A stretch of 38,275 bases of DNA from Bacteroides sp. UBA7335 (GCA_002471185.1 DKPL01000068.1:1-38275), one strand, 5' to 3'; counted from the first letter of the stretch, positions 1 through 8,097 are shown. Numbers and translations: made by a program. The notes: a model not told the origin generated them from the sequence alone.

Positions 1-419
1 TCCAAGAAAAGTTGGCAAGTCCACTGTTAAAAAAGTGCGAGCCTTAGTAGAGGAAAGAGAGTCCCGTCTAAGAGAGATTGGGCGCAAGTCATCGAAGAAC
101 TAAGGCTTGAGGGGTACAATTTTGAGTTTATGCTCAAAAGAATTAAGATGGCACGATTCGTGTTCTATTATCATCAAAAACGGATTACGCTTTGTGATGG
201 TTATGATGATATAAGAGCCTCTATAAAACGAATATATGAAGAAAGTAAGGGACAATATGGGTATCGACGAATTTGTTATGCTTTGAAGAATGAAGGAGTG
301 GTGATAAACCACAAAACCGTTCAGAAACTCATGGCGAAGATGAGTATAAAAGCCAAAAGAAAGAAACGACATTACCACTCTTATAAAGGAGAAGTTGGCA
401 AGATTGCACCTAATGTAAT
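1..419 (+). mobile_element. IS3-family (IS150-like) element fragment, truncated by IS66
   Basis: This is the interior of an IS3-type element, cut by the left window edge and by the IS66 end at 420. Frame 2 carries the end of orfA (it reads ...VRALVEERESRLREIGRK and stops at 101-103). Frame 1 carries the orfB N-terminus and overlaps orfA, as expected for -1 programmed frameshifting in this family. The orfB part has the ARFVFYYHQKR segment and an HTH_21-type region (KGQYGYRRICYALKNEG), then reads to GKIAPN before the junction. The integrase DDE domain is entirely absent, so this copy cannot transpose. No other IS3 piece is seen beyond the IS66 element. Confidence 0.8.
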
Positions 420-423
420 GTAA
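103..423 (+). pseudogene. IS3-family transposase orfB, 5' fragment
   Basis: About 107 residues of the N-terminal DNA-binding part of an IS150-like OrfB can be read in frame 1; the first ATG in that frame is at 130. Normal OrfB proteins are about 280 residues and carry the rve/DDE catalytic core, which is lost here. The reading frame runs four codons into junction and IS66-end sequence and stops at 421-423, so the last residues are not native. It is a relic. In a native element it would be made as an OrfAB fusion by frameshifting. Confidence 0.75.
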
Positions 424-442
424 GCGTCCCATTTTCCACCTC
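420..442 (+). repeat. IS66 left terminal inverted repeat
   Basis: The 23-bp left end starts GTAAGCGTCCC and ends TTCCACCTC. It pairs with 2876-2898 with five mismatches. Confidence 0.8.
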
Positions 443-495
443 TTTTTCGTTCTGCTAATAACATATAGCTTTGCTTCAAATTAAAAAAACGAATA

Positions 496-837
496 ATGAA
501 GCAGTCACAAGTATTTCAGGAGCATTACGAACCGTTTTTAAAAAGCGGATTATCTATTAAATTATATTGTCAACAATACGATTTGAATTATCACAGATTC
601 CGTAAATGGCGGATTTCTCAGGAGCAAATAAATAACTTACCCATCACCTATCGTCCACGAGATAAAAAAAGTGCAAGAGGAATTGCACCATTGCAAATCA
701 TATCGGATTCGGCAAGCATCCCTACTGATATCTCCCATTTAAAACTAAGAGTTCATCTTAAATTACCCCATGGTCTCGATATGAATGTAGAGAATATTAC
801 TACTGGTGATCTATTATTTCTAATCCGAGGCCTTTAA
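496..837 (+). CDS. tnpA: IS66 family TnpA accessory protein
   Basis: A 113-residue open frame starting at ATG 496, with its stop two bases before tnpB. The N-terminus (FQEHYEPFLKSGLSIKLYCQQY ending in HRFRKWR) matches the helix-turn-helix-like pattern of IS66 OrfA proteins, where a short 'YC..' helix precedes a 'F..W' recognition helix. TnpA is a small accessory protein needed with TnpB and TnpC for IS66 transposition; its exact biochemical role is not settled. No internal stop is seen and the length is normal. It sits right inside the left inverted repeat. It may still be expressed, but it cannot act here because tnpC is broken. Confidence 0.75.
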   Translation: MKQSQVFQEHYEPFLKSGLSIKLYCQQYDLNYHRFRKWRISQEQINNLPITYRPRDKKSARGIAPLQIISDSASIPTDISHLKLRVHLKLPHGLDMNVENITTGDLLFLIRGL

Positions 838-839
838 TC

Positions 840-1199
840 ATGTTTTCCCTCAATGAATCCGGACAATATTATTTGTGCAATGGTATTGTTGATATGCGAA
901 AAGGAATCGACGCTCTTTATTCGGTGGTATGCAATCAAATGAAAAGAGATCCTCTATTGGGTGAAATCTTTCTGTTTTTGGGAAGGCGACGTGACACGAT
1001 AAAGATTTTACAATGGCAAAGAGGTGGTTTTGTCCTTTACATCAAACGGCTCGAGAAAGGTACATTTCAACCACCGATTTATAACAAAACTTCAAACTCT
1101 TGGCAAATGAAATGGACCGATTTTGTGATGATGATTGAAGGTATCAAACAAAATAAAACGACTCTTTGCAGAAGATACTCTCCAACTAAATGGGAATAG
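840..1199 (+). CDS. tnpB: IS66 family TnpB (Orf2) accessory protein
   Basis: An intact 119-residue protein with the diagnostic IS66 Orf2 signature: YLCNGIVDMRKGIDALYSVV near the N-terminus, a central FLFLGRRRDTIKILQWQRGGF and then LYIKRLEKGTF. These match the family motifs 'DMRKGFDGL', 'RR.D.IKIL.WD..GF' and 'KRLE.G.F'. Every IS66 member carries this protein and it is required for transposition, but its activity is unknown. It begins two bases after tnpA, as in a translationally linked operon. I see no inactivating lesion, so decay of the element has been uneven. Confidence 0.85.
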   Translation: MFSLNESGQYYLCNGIVDMRKGIDALYSVVCNQMKRDPLLGEIFLFLGRRRDTIKILQWQRGGFVLYIKRLEKGTFQPPIYNKTSNSWQMKWTDFVMMIEGIKQNKTTLCRRYSPTKWE

Positions 1200-1274
1200 G
1201 CTAAAACCCTTTTTTATGGAGTTTTAAGTGGCTATATATTTGGTAAAACCGAATTAAAAAAGTATCCTTATGGT

Positions 1275-2828
1275 ATGAATCACGAGCAAATCAATAGGCT
1301 ATTAATGAGTAAGCTCACAGAAAAAGACAATCTTATCTGTGAGCTTACTCAGCGTGTAAATACGCTCATGCAAAATATCCAGATCATGGATTAGAGGATT
1401 GCAACACTCGTAAACGCCCAATTTGGAACGAAGAGTGAAAAGCTAAAAAAGAATGCTTCTGTTTCACGGGAAGATCATGCAATGCCCAGATTGAGGTTCG
1501 ACAACGAACAAGATCAGCTTTTATTACAACAAACATTTGAATCAGAAAAGCCTGCTAAAAACAAGGTTGCTAACAACGAATCGAATCCAAAAAATCGTTC
1601 TACAATGTTTGATGATATTGATAATATGCAACAAGTCATTCATCCTATTTTCCCCAAAGAGGATTATTCGAATGCTCGTTTGCTACGGATGGAAGATGTA
1701 AAGATTATCTAGTATATTCCCGGATACTTCGTCGAAGAAATTTACCGAAACCATATTTATGCGGATAAAGATCGTATTTTATCGGGTGAAATACCTGAAA
1801 TCCGGACATTGGAGATGTGTAAAGCGGATTCTTCGGTATTAAGCATGATTCTCACAGCTAAGTATCGTTTTCACTTACCCCTTGAACGACAACTGCATCT
1901 GTTCAAGACGATGGGGTATAAAATCCCCAAATCCACGCTCAAGAGTTGGGCTATCAAAGCTTGTCGTTCGCTCCAACCATTACATGAACTACTACAAAAA
2001 ACAGTACTGGATTGTGATTATCTTGGAGGTGATGAGACTATTATGAATGTTTTGGAAAAAGGTAGGGGTAAAGTGCGTAAAGATTATGTCTGGGGTTTTA
2101 AAAACAGAGAGGCCAATTTGATGTTCTTCCATTATAGAGAAGGTTCTCGCTCTCAGAAGGTGCTGTTTGATCTGCTCGATAATTTTAAAGGCGCTTTTCA
2201 AGGAGTTGCCTTTAGCGCATATAGAAACCTCGATAAACCACCATTTAATCAGCGAATTATCTGACTTTCTTGCGCGGCTCATATTCGTCGGAAATTTTTC
2301 GAAATAAAAGACAAAGAACCCTGCGTGATGGCTTGAATATATCGGGGAATTATATGAAATCGAACACTATTGTCGGGATCAAAAAATTGATCCTTCGCAA
2401 ACATATACATATCGATTGATTCATGCCCAGCCTATTCTTGAAAATTCAAACAATGGCTCGATTACATGGCTAATCAGAATCATGTATTGTCCAAAAGCGC
2501 TTTGGGTAAAGCCATCATATACGCTCGTCATGAGTATGAAGCTTTAGGCAATTATTTCAAAGATGGTAGATATGCCATTGACAATAACGAACTGGAACAA
2601 TTAATGAGAGGTCCGGTAGTGGGTCGCAAAAATTACATGTTCTGTGCCAGTGAAAATGAAGCAGAGTGTGCCGCAATCATATACTCTTTTGTCGAGTCCT
2701 GTAAGCTACAGGGTATTGATGCCTTTGTTTATCTCGATGATATTTTAAAGCGGTTACCCGATACAAAAAAATCCAAACTCAGAGAACTACTTCCTGATAA
2801 ATGGGCAGCTCAAACTAAAAAAATATGA
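1275..2828 (+). pseudogene. tnpC: IS66 family transposase tnpC, disrupted
   Basis: The frame starting at ATG 1275 can be followed to 2828 but is interrupted by in-frame stops at 1392, 1710 and 2262. A frameshift into frame 1 occurs near 2330 and returns to frame 0 near 2445, just before KQWLDYMANQNHV. Recognisable blocks are the N-terminal coiled region, YIPGYFVEEIYRNHIYADKD, the first catalytic Asp in YLGGDETIMNVLEKG, AHIRRKFFEIKDK, and the C-terminal NNELEQLMRGPVVGRKNYMF carrying the catalytic Glu. The second catalytic Asp should lie in a DGY motif, but the sequence reads GVAFSAYRNL and the Asp is missing. The gene is dead by several independent lesions. Confidence 0.9.
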
Positions 2829-2830
2829 TT

Positions 2831-2865
2831 AAAAAGCGAAAATTACAATTTAATTTTCGCTTTTT
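2831..2865. terminator. Bidirectional intrinsic terminator inside the IS66 right end
   Basis: A perfect 15-bp stem (AAAAAGCGAAAATTA at 2831-2845 with TAATTTTCGCTTTTT at 2851-2865) and a 5-nt loop. The A/T ends of the stem give a U-run on either transcript, so it can stop tnpC transcripts on the plus strand and ispG transcripts on the minus strand. It lies between the tnpC stop and the right inverted repeat, so it came in with the element. Confidence 0.8.
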
Positions 2866-2875
2866 ATTTTGCATA

Positions 2876-2898
2876 GAGGTGGAATTTTAGACGCTTTC
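2876..2898 (-). repeat. IS66 right terminal inverted repeat, overlapping the ispG 3' end
   Basis: Read on the minus strand this 23-bp sequence starts GAAAGCGTC and ends TTCCACCTC, pairing with 420-442 at 18 of 23 positions. It contains the last three sense codons (Glu-Ser-Val) and the stop of ispG. Confidence 0.75.
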
Positions 2899-4731
2899 GG
2901 TATAGTCGCCGTTTGCTTTAATCAATTCAATCAACTTATCTACCGCTTCCTCTTCGGGGATGTTCTTCTCGATGCACTCTTTCTGTTTGTAAAGACTCAC
3001 TTTACCACGTCCGGCACCTACATATCCATAGTCGGCATCGGCCATTTCTCCGGGTCCATTCACAATGCAGCCCATGATACCAATCTTCAAACCCTTGAGG
3101 TGAGAGGTGGCGGCTTTGATACGAGCAATTACCGGTTGCAAGTTAAACATGGTTCTTCCACAGCCGGGACAAGAGATGTATTCAGTCTTGCTGGTTCTTA
3201 GTCTGCCGGCCTGCAATATGCCGAAAGCCGTAGCATCTACCACGCGGTGAGCTATGCCTCCTAGGTTGAGCAAGAAGATGCCATCGCACAGACCATCGAA
3301 GATGAGTGCACCCATATCGGCAGCTGCCTTTATTTGCAGCTCCTCTTTATCGTTTTCATCGTAGTGCTGAAAGAAGATAACCGGATTGTTGATAGACTCG
3401 TTCATTAAGCGGTGCACCAAGGCGCGATGTTCGCCCAAGCGGTTAGGGTGATTGCTTTGCGAGATAACTACAACCTCAGGGTGCTGTCTCAGTAGTGCAA
3501 TCATTTCATCGGTCAAAGCTGCGTAGGGTAAGAAGAAGAACTTCAAATCGGCTTCGCAAGTCTCTACCAGTTGTGTATGTGAGTAGTTAAAGGCAGGATA
3601 GACTCCTGTCTGCTTTTGCCACACATCCGCATCTACAATGTATTGTGTATGTGGGTTTATCGCTTGCGGTAGTTCACGACCTACATAAACATAATCGGGG
3701 GTGAACTGCTCGTCGAACTCTTGATTGGCATCCATGCGGTAACCAATCACCACCGGTAGGTTGGTACCACCAATGTTACGAACAGCTTGCGTGGTGCGAC
3801 GTTCGGGCGATAAGAAGTGAAATGCATCATTTGCTTTAGCCTCAATGACCGGATGTTGATGACGCATCTCGATATAATCTACCAGTTTGCGTGCCACCGG
3901 TATTTCGGCTTCGGGCTCTTCGCTCAGTGATACACGAATGGTGTCGCCTATGCCATCGGCCAAAAGTGCACCAATGCCTAGTGCCGACTTGATACGACCA
4001 TCTTCGCCATCGCCTGCCTCGGTTACTCCCAAGTGAAGCGGAAAACTCATTCCCTCTTTGCTCATGGCATCAACCAATAGGCGAACCGTTTTCACCATCA
4101 CCACCGTGTTTGATGCTTTAATCGATAGCACCACCTCTTTGAAACCTTCGGCCACACAAATGCGCAGAAACTCCATACACGATTCTACCATGCCCTCGGG
4201 CGTATCGCCATAGCGCGACATGATACGGTCGGACAATGAACCGTGGTTCACCCCAATACGAATGGCCGTAAAAATCTCTTTGCAGATGTTTAAGAAGGGT
4301 ACGAAGCGGTCGCGTATCTTTTGTAACTCAGCCTGATATTCGGCATCAGTATACTCTAACTGCCGGAAAGTTTTGACCGGGTCTACGTAGTTGCCCGGAT
4401 TGATGCGCACTTTCTCGGCAAAACGGGCTGCTACATCCGCCACGTTAGGATTGAAGTGTACATCTGCCACCAACGGAGTCATATACCCCTGTCGGCGTAG
4501 CCCGATGTTGATATTCTTTAGATTCTCTGCCTCTTTTATCCCTTGTGTGGTGAGGCGCACATATTCTCCCCCCGCATCAACAATACGTTTGGCCTGTGCT
4601 ACACAAGCCTCTGTATCTTGTGTCGATGTGTTTGTCATCGACTGTATCCGGATAGGGTTAGGGCCGCCCAAAGGAGCAGCCCCAATATTAACTTCCGCCG
4701 ACTTGCGTCGTGCGTAATTGAATAAATCCAT
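2887..4731 (-). CDS. ispG: 4-hydroxy-3-methylbut-2-enyl-diphosphate synthase, long Bacteroidetes form
   Basis: IspG (GcpE) reductively converts methylerythritol cyclodiphosphate to HMBPP, the penultimate step of the MEP isoprenoid pathway, in the cytosol. The protein has the TIM-barrel start (GGPNPIRIQSMTNTST), an extra middle domain of some 200 residues found in Bacteroidetes, Chlamydia and plant enzymes, and the C-terminal [4Fe-4S] domain. Cluster ligands are Cys521 and Cys524 (SCPGCGRTMF), Cys555 and Glu562 (MGCIVNGPGE). I start at ATG 4731 (614 residues, MDLFNYARRK). The longer frame begins at a TTG inside purE. It is cotranscribed after gcvH and purE. Its last three residues and stop lie in the IS66 inverted repeat, so the extreme C-terminus is probably not native. 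All catalytic residues are intact. Confidence 0.95.
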   Translation of the reverse strand: MDLFNYARRKSAEVNIGAAPLGGPNPIRIQSMTNTSTQDTEACVAQAKRIVDAGGEYVRLTTQGIKEAENLKNINIGLRRQGYMTPLVADVHFNPNVADVAARFAEKVRINPGNYVDPVKTFRQLEYTDAEYQAELQKIRDRFVPFLNICKEIFTAIRIGVNHGSLSDRIMSRYGDTPEGMVESCMEFLRICVAEGFKEVVLSIKASNTVVMVKTVRLLVDAMSKEGMSFPLHLGVTEAGDGEDGRIKSALGIGALLADGIGDTIRVSLSEEPEAEIPVARKLVDYIEMRHQHPVIEAKANDAFHFLSPERRTTQAVRNIGGTNLPVVIGYRMDANQEFDEQFTPDYVYVGRELPQAINPHTQYIVDADVWQKQTGVYPAFNYSHTQLVETCEADLKFFFLPYAALTDEMIALLRQHPEVVVISQSNHPNRLGEHRALVHRLMNESINNPVIFFQHYDENDKEELQIKAAADMGALIFDGLCDGIFLLNLGGIAHRVVDATAFGILQAGRLRTSKTEYISCPGCGRTMFNLQPVIARIKAATSHLKGLKIGIMGCIVNGPGEMADADYGYVGAGRGKVSLYKQKECIEKNIPEEEAVDKLIELIKANGDYTESV

Positions 4732-4735
4732 GAAA

Positions 4736-5245
4736 TTAGTTTGTTTTATACTCAAACTTCAATTGTCCTAATTCCTCGTTGGCTTGTACTATTTTCTTTT
4801 TTAGGCTCTCTTTGTACTCTTCAAGGGTTGCAGCAAGTTTCTTATCGCCTAAAGCAAGCATTTGTACTGCCAAAATAGCTGCATTCATAGCTCCATTGAT
4901 GGCTACCGTAGCAACGGGTATTCCCGGAGGCATCTGCACAATTGAGTAGAGTGCATCTACACCATCAAGTACAGAGCCCTTAATGGGTACTCCGATGACA
5001 GGAAGTGTAGTATTGGCTGCAATTACGCCAGGCAAAGCGGCTGCCATACCTGCTGCTGCAATAATAACTTTGATGCCACGTTTCTTGGCGTTTTGAGCAA
5101 ATTCTTCTACTTCGGCAGGTGTGCGATGAGCCGATAGTGCGTTGATTTCGAACGGAATCTGAAGATCGTTGAGTAGTGTTGCCGCTTTTTCCATAACCGG
5201 AAGGTCAGACGTGCTACCCATGATGATACTAACAATTGGAGTCAT
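4736..5245 (-). CDS. purE: N5-carboxyaminoimidazole ribonucleotide mutase, class I
   Basis: PurE moves the carboxylate of N5-CAIR to give CAIR in de novo purine synthesis. The 169-residue protein shows the class I signatures MGSTSD (residues 9-14) for phosphate binding, SAHRTP (38-43) with the catalytic His40, AAAGMAAALPGV, and GVPIKGSVLDG. I start at ATG 5245; the longer frame begins two codons earlier at TTG. The gene lies between gcvH (54 bp upstream) and ispG, whose start codon is 4 bp beyond the purE stop, so the three are probably one transcript. No purK is present in the window. Confidence 0.95.
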   Translation of the reverse strand: MTPIVSIIMGSTSDLPVMEKAATLLNDLQIPFEINALSAHRTPAEVEEFAQNAKKRGIKVIIAAAGMAAALPGVIAANTTLPVIGVPIKGSVLDGVDALYSIVQMPPGIPVATVAINGAMNAAILAVQMLALGDKKLAATLEEYKESLKKKIVQANEELGQLKFEYKTN

Positions 5246-5300
5246 TTTCAAACTTCTTTTTAATTGTGATTATATTTGCTTAAAACGGTTTTGTTTTATT

Positions 5301-5681
5301 TTAACCGTTGATTAATGCTTTGTAAGCTTCGGCATCTAGCAAGTCATCAATTGAGCTGAGTTTTTCGGGCTTCATCTTGATTAACCAGCCTTCGCCATAA
5401 GGATCTTTATTGACCAACTCCGGATTCTCTTCGATGTTTGGGTTTGCCTCAAGCACTTCGCCCGCTACCGGTAAGAATAGGTCAGAGATGGTTTTCACTA
5501 CTTCGATTGTACCAAATGCTTCGTTTGCGTCGAGTGTTTCGCCAACCGATGGGATATCAACAAATACGATGTCGCCCAATTGGTCTTGTGCATAATCGGT
5601 GATTCCTACATAGGCAATGTCACCCTCTAAACGAATCCATTCATGATCACTTGTGTACTTTAGTTCTTGTGGGAAATTCAT
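5301..5681 (-). CDS. gcvH: Glycine cleavage system H protein
   Basis: GcvH is the lipoylated shuttle of the glycine cleavage complex. It carries the aminomethyl group from the P protein to the T protein and is reoxidised by the L protein. The 126-residue protein has normal length, the N-terminal YTSDHEWIRLEGDIAYVGIT, the lipoyl motif GTIEVVKTISDL with acceptor Lys63, and the C-terminal NKDPYGEGWLIKMKP. The ATG at 5681 is the only sensible start. It is the first gene of a likely gcvH-purE-ispG operon. The partner genes gcvP and gcvT are not nearby, which is common in Bacteroides. A TATCTTTG -7 element (5729-5736) lies 48 bp upstream. Confidence 0.96.
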   Translation of the reverse strand: MNFPQELKYTSDHEWIRLEGDIAYVGITDYAQDQLGDIVFVDIPSVGETLDANEAFGTIEVVKTISDLFLPVAGEVLEANPNIEENPELVNKDPYGEGWLIKMKPEKLSSIDDLLDAEAYKALING

Positions 5682-5728
5682 AATAATTAGGTTTTAGAAA
5701 GTTATTTGTTTTTCGGTTACTTATGACA

Positions 5729-5736
5729 CAAAGATA
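5729..5736 (-). promoter_or_regulatory. Promoter -7 element for gcvH
   Basis: On the minus strand this reads TATCTTTG, matching the Bacteroidetes consensus TAnnTTTG, and sits 48 bp before the gcvH ATG. No clear -33 TTTG is seen. A small inverted repeat (GCACTAA / TTAGTGC, 5752-5769) occupies the place where the -33 region would be. Confidence 0.55.
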
Positions 5737-5800
5737 AATAAAATACTATTCGCACTAAATAATTAGTGCTTTATTTTACAAAGTGTCAGAAAATTACGCT

Positions 5801-6484
5801 TTACAACAAGAATATCCTAAATAATGTGTTTGTCCAAGGATGTAGCACCAACGCTACAGTGATAAATCCTACGGTAAACCCACAAAAAACCTCACCCAGT
5901 GAGTGGTGCTTCAGTATCATGCGGGCAGTGCCTAAGATACCCGCTGTGAGAATAAAAAGGCAAAGCCACCCGATGGGGTTATAGCCAAATAGAGCGCTAA
6001 AGGCTACTACTCCGCCAATAACTGCACCTATGCCCGCCATGTGTTCGCTGAGTTTCCACTTTAGGTTGACAATGACACAGATGACCTGAACCACCAACGA
6101 TGCAAGTATAATGCCGGTCATATACCAAGGGATACTTAGCTTGTGCATCATGCCCAAACAGAAACCATACGAGGTGATGGTGAGCAAGAAAGGCACAAAG
6201 CGCTTGGTGCGGTCGCGGCTGATATCGTGCATGGTTATTTTATTGATTTTGCGAAACACAAAGATGGTAACCACAGGCATCAATATGGTGAAGCAATAGA
6301 CGATGGCCAGTACAATGAGTTTGTAGGCCAACGGCATCATACGCAAGTAGGTAAATAAAAACAGCACCAAGAATGCTAAAAACGGGATAGAGAAGGGGTT
6401 CAGTATCCACGATATGGTTTGAGCAATACGTATGAGTAACTTATCGCTTATGATGTTCTGCTTGTTGTCTTCGTTTTCTGTCAT
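5801..6484 (-). CDS. PAP2-superfamily-like integral membrane protein
   Basis: A 227-residue membrane protein with about six to seven hydrophobic segments. It fits the PAP2 (type 2 phosphatidic acid phosphatase) fold: KWKLSEHMAG stands where motif 2 (PSGH) is expected, and TARMILKHHSLGEVFCG fits motif 3 (SR-x5-H-x3-D) with Ser changed to Ala and Asp to Glu. PAP2 enzymes remove phosphate from lipid or polyprenyl substrates at the membrane. The altered motif makes catalysis uncertain, but the His pair remains. The ATG at 6484 lies 10 bp after the rpoN stop, so the two genes are probably cotranscribed. I do not assign a substrate. Confidence 0.7.
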   Translation of the reverse strand: MTENEDNKQNIISDKLLIRIAQTISWILNPFSIPFLAFLVLFLFTYLRMMPLAYKLIVLAIVYCFTILMPVVTIFVFRKINKITMHDISRDRTKRFVPFLLTITSYGFCLGMMHKLSIPWYMTGIILASLVVQVICVIVNLKWKLSEHMAGIGAVIGGVVAFSALFGYNPIGWLCLFILTAGILGTARMILKHHSLGEVFCGFTVGFITVALVLHPWTNTLFRIFLL

Positions 6485-6494
6485 CGATGTAGTA

Positions 6495-7964
6495 TTATTT
6501 TCTTAATCTGGCTACAGGTATGTTGAGCTGCTGACGGTACTTAGCTACAGTACGGCGTGCTATCGGGTAGCCCTTTTCTTTTAAAATATCGGCCAACTCA
6601 TCGTCGGTGAGTGGTTTTTTCTTGTCTTCATTGTCGATGCACTCTTTGAGTATGCGGCGAATCTCGCGCACCGACATCTCTTCGCCATCTTCAGTGGTAT
6701 ATCCGTCGCTAAAGAAAAACTTGAGTGGGTATATGCCGAAGTTTGTTTGTGCATATTTGCTATTGCTCACCCGCGATATGGTCGATATATCCAGTCCGGT
6801 ACGTTCGGCTACATCTTTTAGTATCATGGGTTTAAGCAACGACTCATCTCCTTCGAGAAAGAAGGGACGCTGCAAGTCTACAATAGCCTTCATCGTAGTG
6901 AGTAGGGTGTATTGACGCTGTTTGATGGCATCAATAAATCCTTGTGCGGCATCTATCTTTTGTTTCAGAAACAGATACGCCTCTTTGTTCTCTTTCGACT
7001 GATTGCTCTTGTTTTTGGTATGCTCTTCTATCATGCTGCTGAACTCGGGGTTCATGCGCAGTTCAGGAATGTTGCGATTGTTAAGATTGATGCTGATGGT
7101 GCCATCGTCGTAGGTTTCGATGATGAAATCGGGCACAATCTGTTGCAGGTTTCTACCAATGGTTTCGCCCAACGAAGCTCCCGGACGCGGATTTAGCTTT
7201 ACGATATCTGCCATGGCAGCATCAAACTCCTCTTCGTTGATACTGAGTTTCTTCTGAATCTTATCCCAATGTTTGCGGGTAAACTCTTCATAAAAATCGC
7301 TGATGATGCGCTCCTCGATAGGCAGTAGCTTACTGTCGGGGTCGCTCTCCTGTTTTCTTTTAATCTGTATCAGCAGGCACTCTTGCAAACTGCGTGCACC
7401 GATGCCCGGAGGGTCGAACTCTTGAATGATGTGTAGCACCTCTTCCAGCTCTTTCTCGTTGGTGGTGATGCCAATATAAATGGCCAGTTCGTCTTCGATG
7501 CTGCTTAGCGACTTGCGCAACAAACCATCATCGTCGAGCGAGCCAATCAAGTACTCGGCCAGTTCGCGTTGATGCTCATTTATATCGAGCTCGCTGAGTT
7601 GCTGGCGTAGCGTTTCATAGAATGAGGTTGTCTCCGAAAAGGGAATCTCTTCGGGGCGCTCATCGCGCGAACGATTGTTCTCTTGCAGTTTATAATCGGG
7701 TATATCGTCTTCGTTCAGGTAGTCGCTAAGTGAGTCGTAATCGGTGTTTTCGCCATTATCTTCGGTTGCACCGGTCATCTCGTCAGCACCTACCTCATCG
7801 TTCGACTCCTCCAGTGCCGGGTTTTCGAGCAACTCGGCATGTATGCGGTCTTCAAGTTCTACAGCCGGAAGCTCTAGCAGTCGTACTGCCAGAATCTGTT
7901 GTGGCGATAATGTTTGAACTTGTTGTTGAGCCTGCGATTGTATTTGACGGGAATTTTGTGTCAT
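6495..7964 (-). CDS. rpoN: RNA polymerase sigma-54 factor
   Basis: RpoN directs RNA polymerase to -24/-12 promoters and needs an AAA+ enhancer-binding activator. Domains in the 489-residue protein: the glutamine-rich activator-interacting region I (residues about 4-50, QAQQQVQTLSPQQILAVRLL), an acidic linker (about 55-110), the core-binding domain (about 115-310), an HTH region (GLDISTISRVSNSKYAQT), and the C-terminal RpoN box ARRTVAKYR (469-477) that reads the -24 element. Length and order are normal and the start is ATG 7964. It is divergent from the Xaa-Pro aminopeptidase and followed by the PAP2-like gene. No enhancer-binding activator is encoded in this window. Confidence 0.97.
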   Translation of the reverse strand: MTQNSRQIQSQAQQQVQTLSPQQILAVRLLELPAVELEDRIHAELLENPALEESNDEVGADEMTGATEDNGENTDYDSLSDYLNEDDIPDYKLQENNRSRDERPEEIPFSETTSFYETLRQQLSELDINEHQRELAEYLIGSLDDDGLLRKSLSSIEDELAIYIGITTNEKELEEVLHIIQEFDPPGIGARSLQECLLIQIKRKQESDPDSKLLPIEERIISDFYEEFTRKHWDKIQKKLSINEEEFDAAMADIVKLNPRPGASLGETIGRNLQQIVPDFIIETYDDGTISINLNNRNIPELRMNPEFSSMIEEHTKNKSNQSKENKEAYLFLKQKIDAAQGFIDAIKQRQYTLLTTMKAIVDLQRPFFLEGDESLLKPMILKDVAERTGLDISTISRVSNSKYAQTNFGIYPLKFFFSDGYTTEDGEEMSVREIRRILKECIDNEDKKKPLTDDELADILKEKGYPIARRTVAKYRQQLNIPVARLRK

Positions 7965-7990
7965 CCTTATTTTAGCCTGTATTTAGAGTG

Positions 7991-7998
7991 CAAAAGTA
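7991..7998 (-). promoter_or_regulatory. Promoter -7 element for rpoN
   Basis: On the minus strand this is TACTTTTG, an exact TAnnTTTG match, 27 bp before the rpoN ATG. The -33 element is not obvious. Confidence 0.5.
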
Positions 7999-8062
7999 AT
8001 TTTTTAACTACATATTGCATAGATTACTCATACTATTTTTAATAGTATAACAGTAAAACATC

Positions 8063-8070
8063 TATCTTTG
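8063..8070 (+). promoter_or_regulatory. Promoter -7 element for the Xaa-Pro aminopeptidase gene
   Basis: TATCTTTG matches TAnnTTTG and ends 27 bp before the ATG at 8098. The -33 region is T-rich but has no clean TTTG. Confidence 0.55.
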
Positions 8071-8097
8071 TTGGAACTAACTTAAAAAAGAGTAGCT

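Larger units (their letters stand above)
420..2898 (+). mobile_element. IS66-family insertion sequence, degenerate
   Basis: The left end at 420 begins GTAAGCGTCCC, the typical IS66 tip. The right end, read on the minus strand from 2898, begins GAAAGCGTCTA. The two 23-bp ends (420-442 and 2876-2898) match at 18 of 23 positions, including the inner TTCCACCTC. The span of 2479 bp is normal for IS66. Gene order is tnpA-tnpB-tnpC. The 8-bp flanks (412-419 AATGTAAT; 2899-2906 GGTATAGT) do not match, so there is no target duplication. The left flank is an IS3 relic and the right flank is ispG coding sequence. The tnpC gene is dead, so the copy is not autonomous. Confidence 0.85.

Noticed and set aside
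100..432. Minus-strand 110-codon ORF at the left edge
   Set aside because: It is antisense to the IS3 orfB fragment, which has clear family motifs.
2869..3201. Plus-strand 110-codon ORF inside ispG
   Set aside because: It mirrors the cysteine-rich C-terminal domain of ispG; the sense gene is unambiguous.
4732..4755. Upstream extension of ispG (MSIKQTNF)
   Set aside because: It starts at TTG inside purE; the ATG at 4731 starts with the family-typical MDLFNY.
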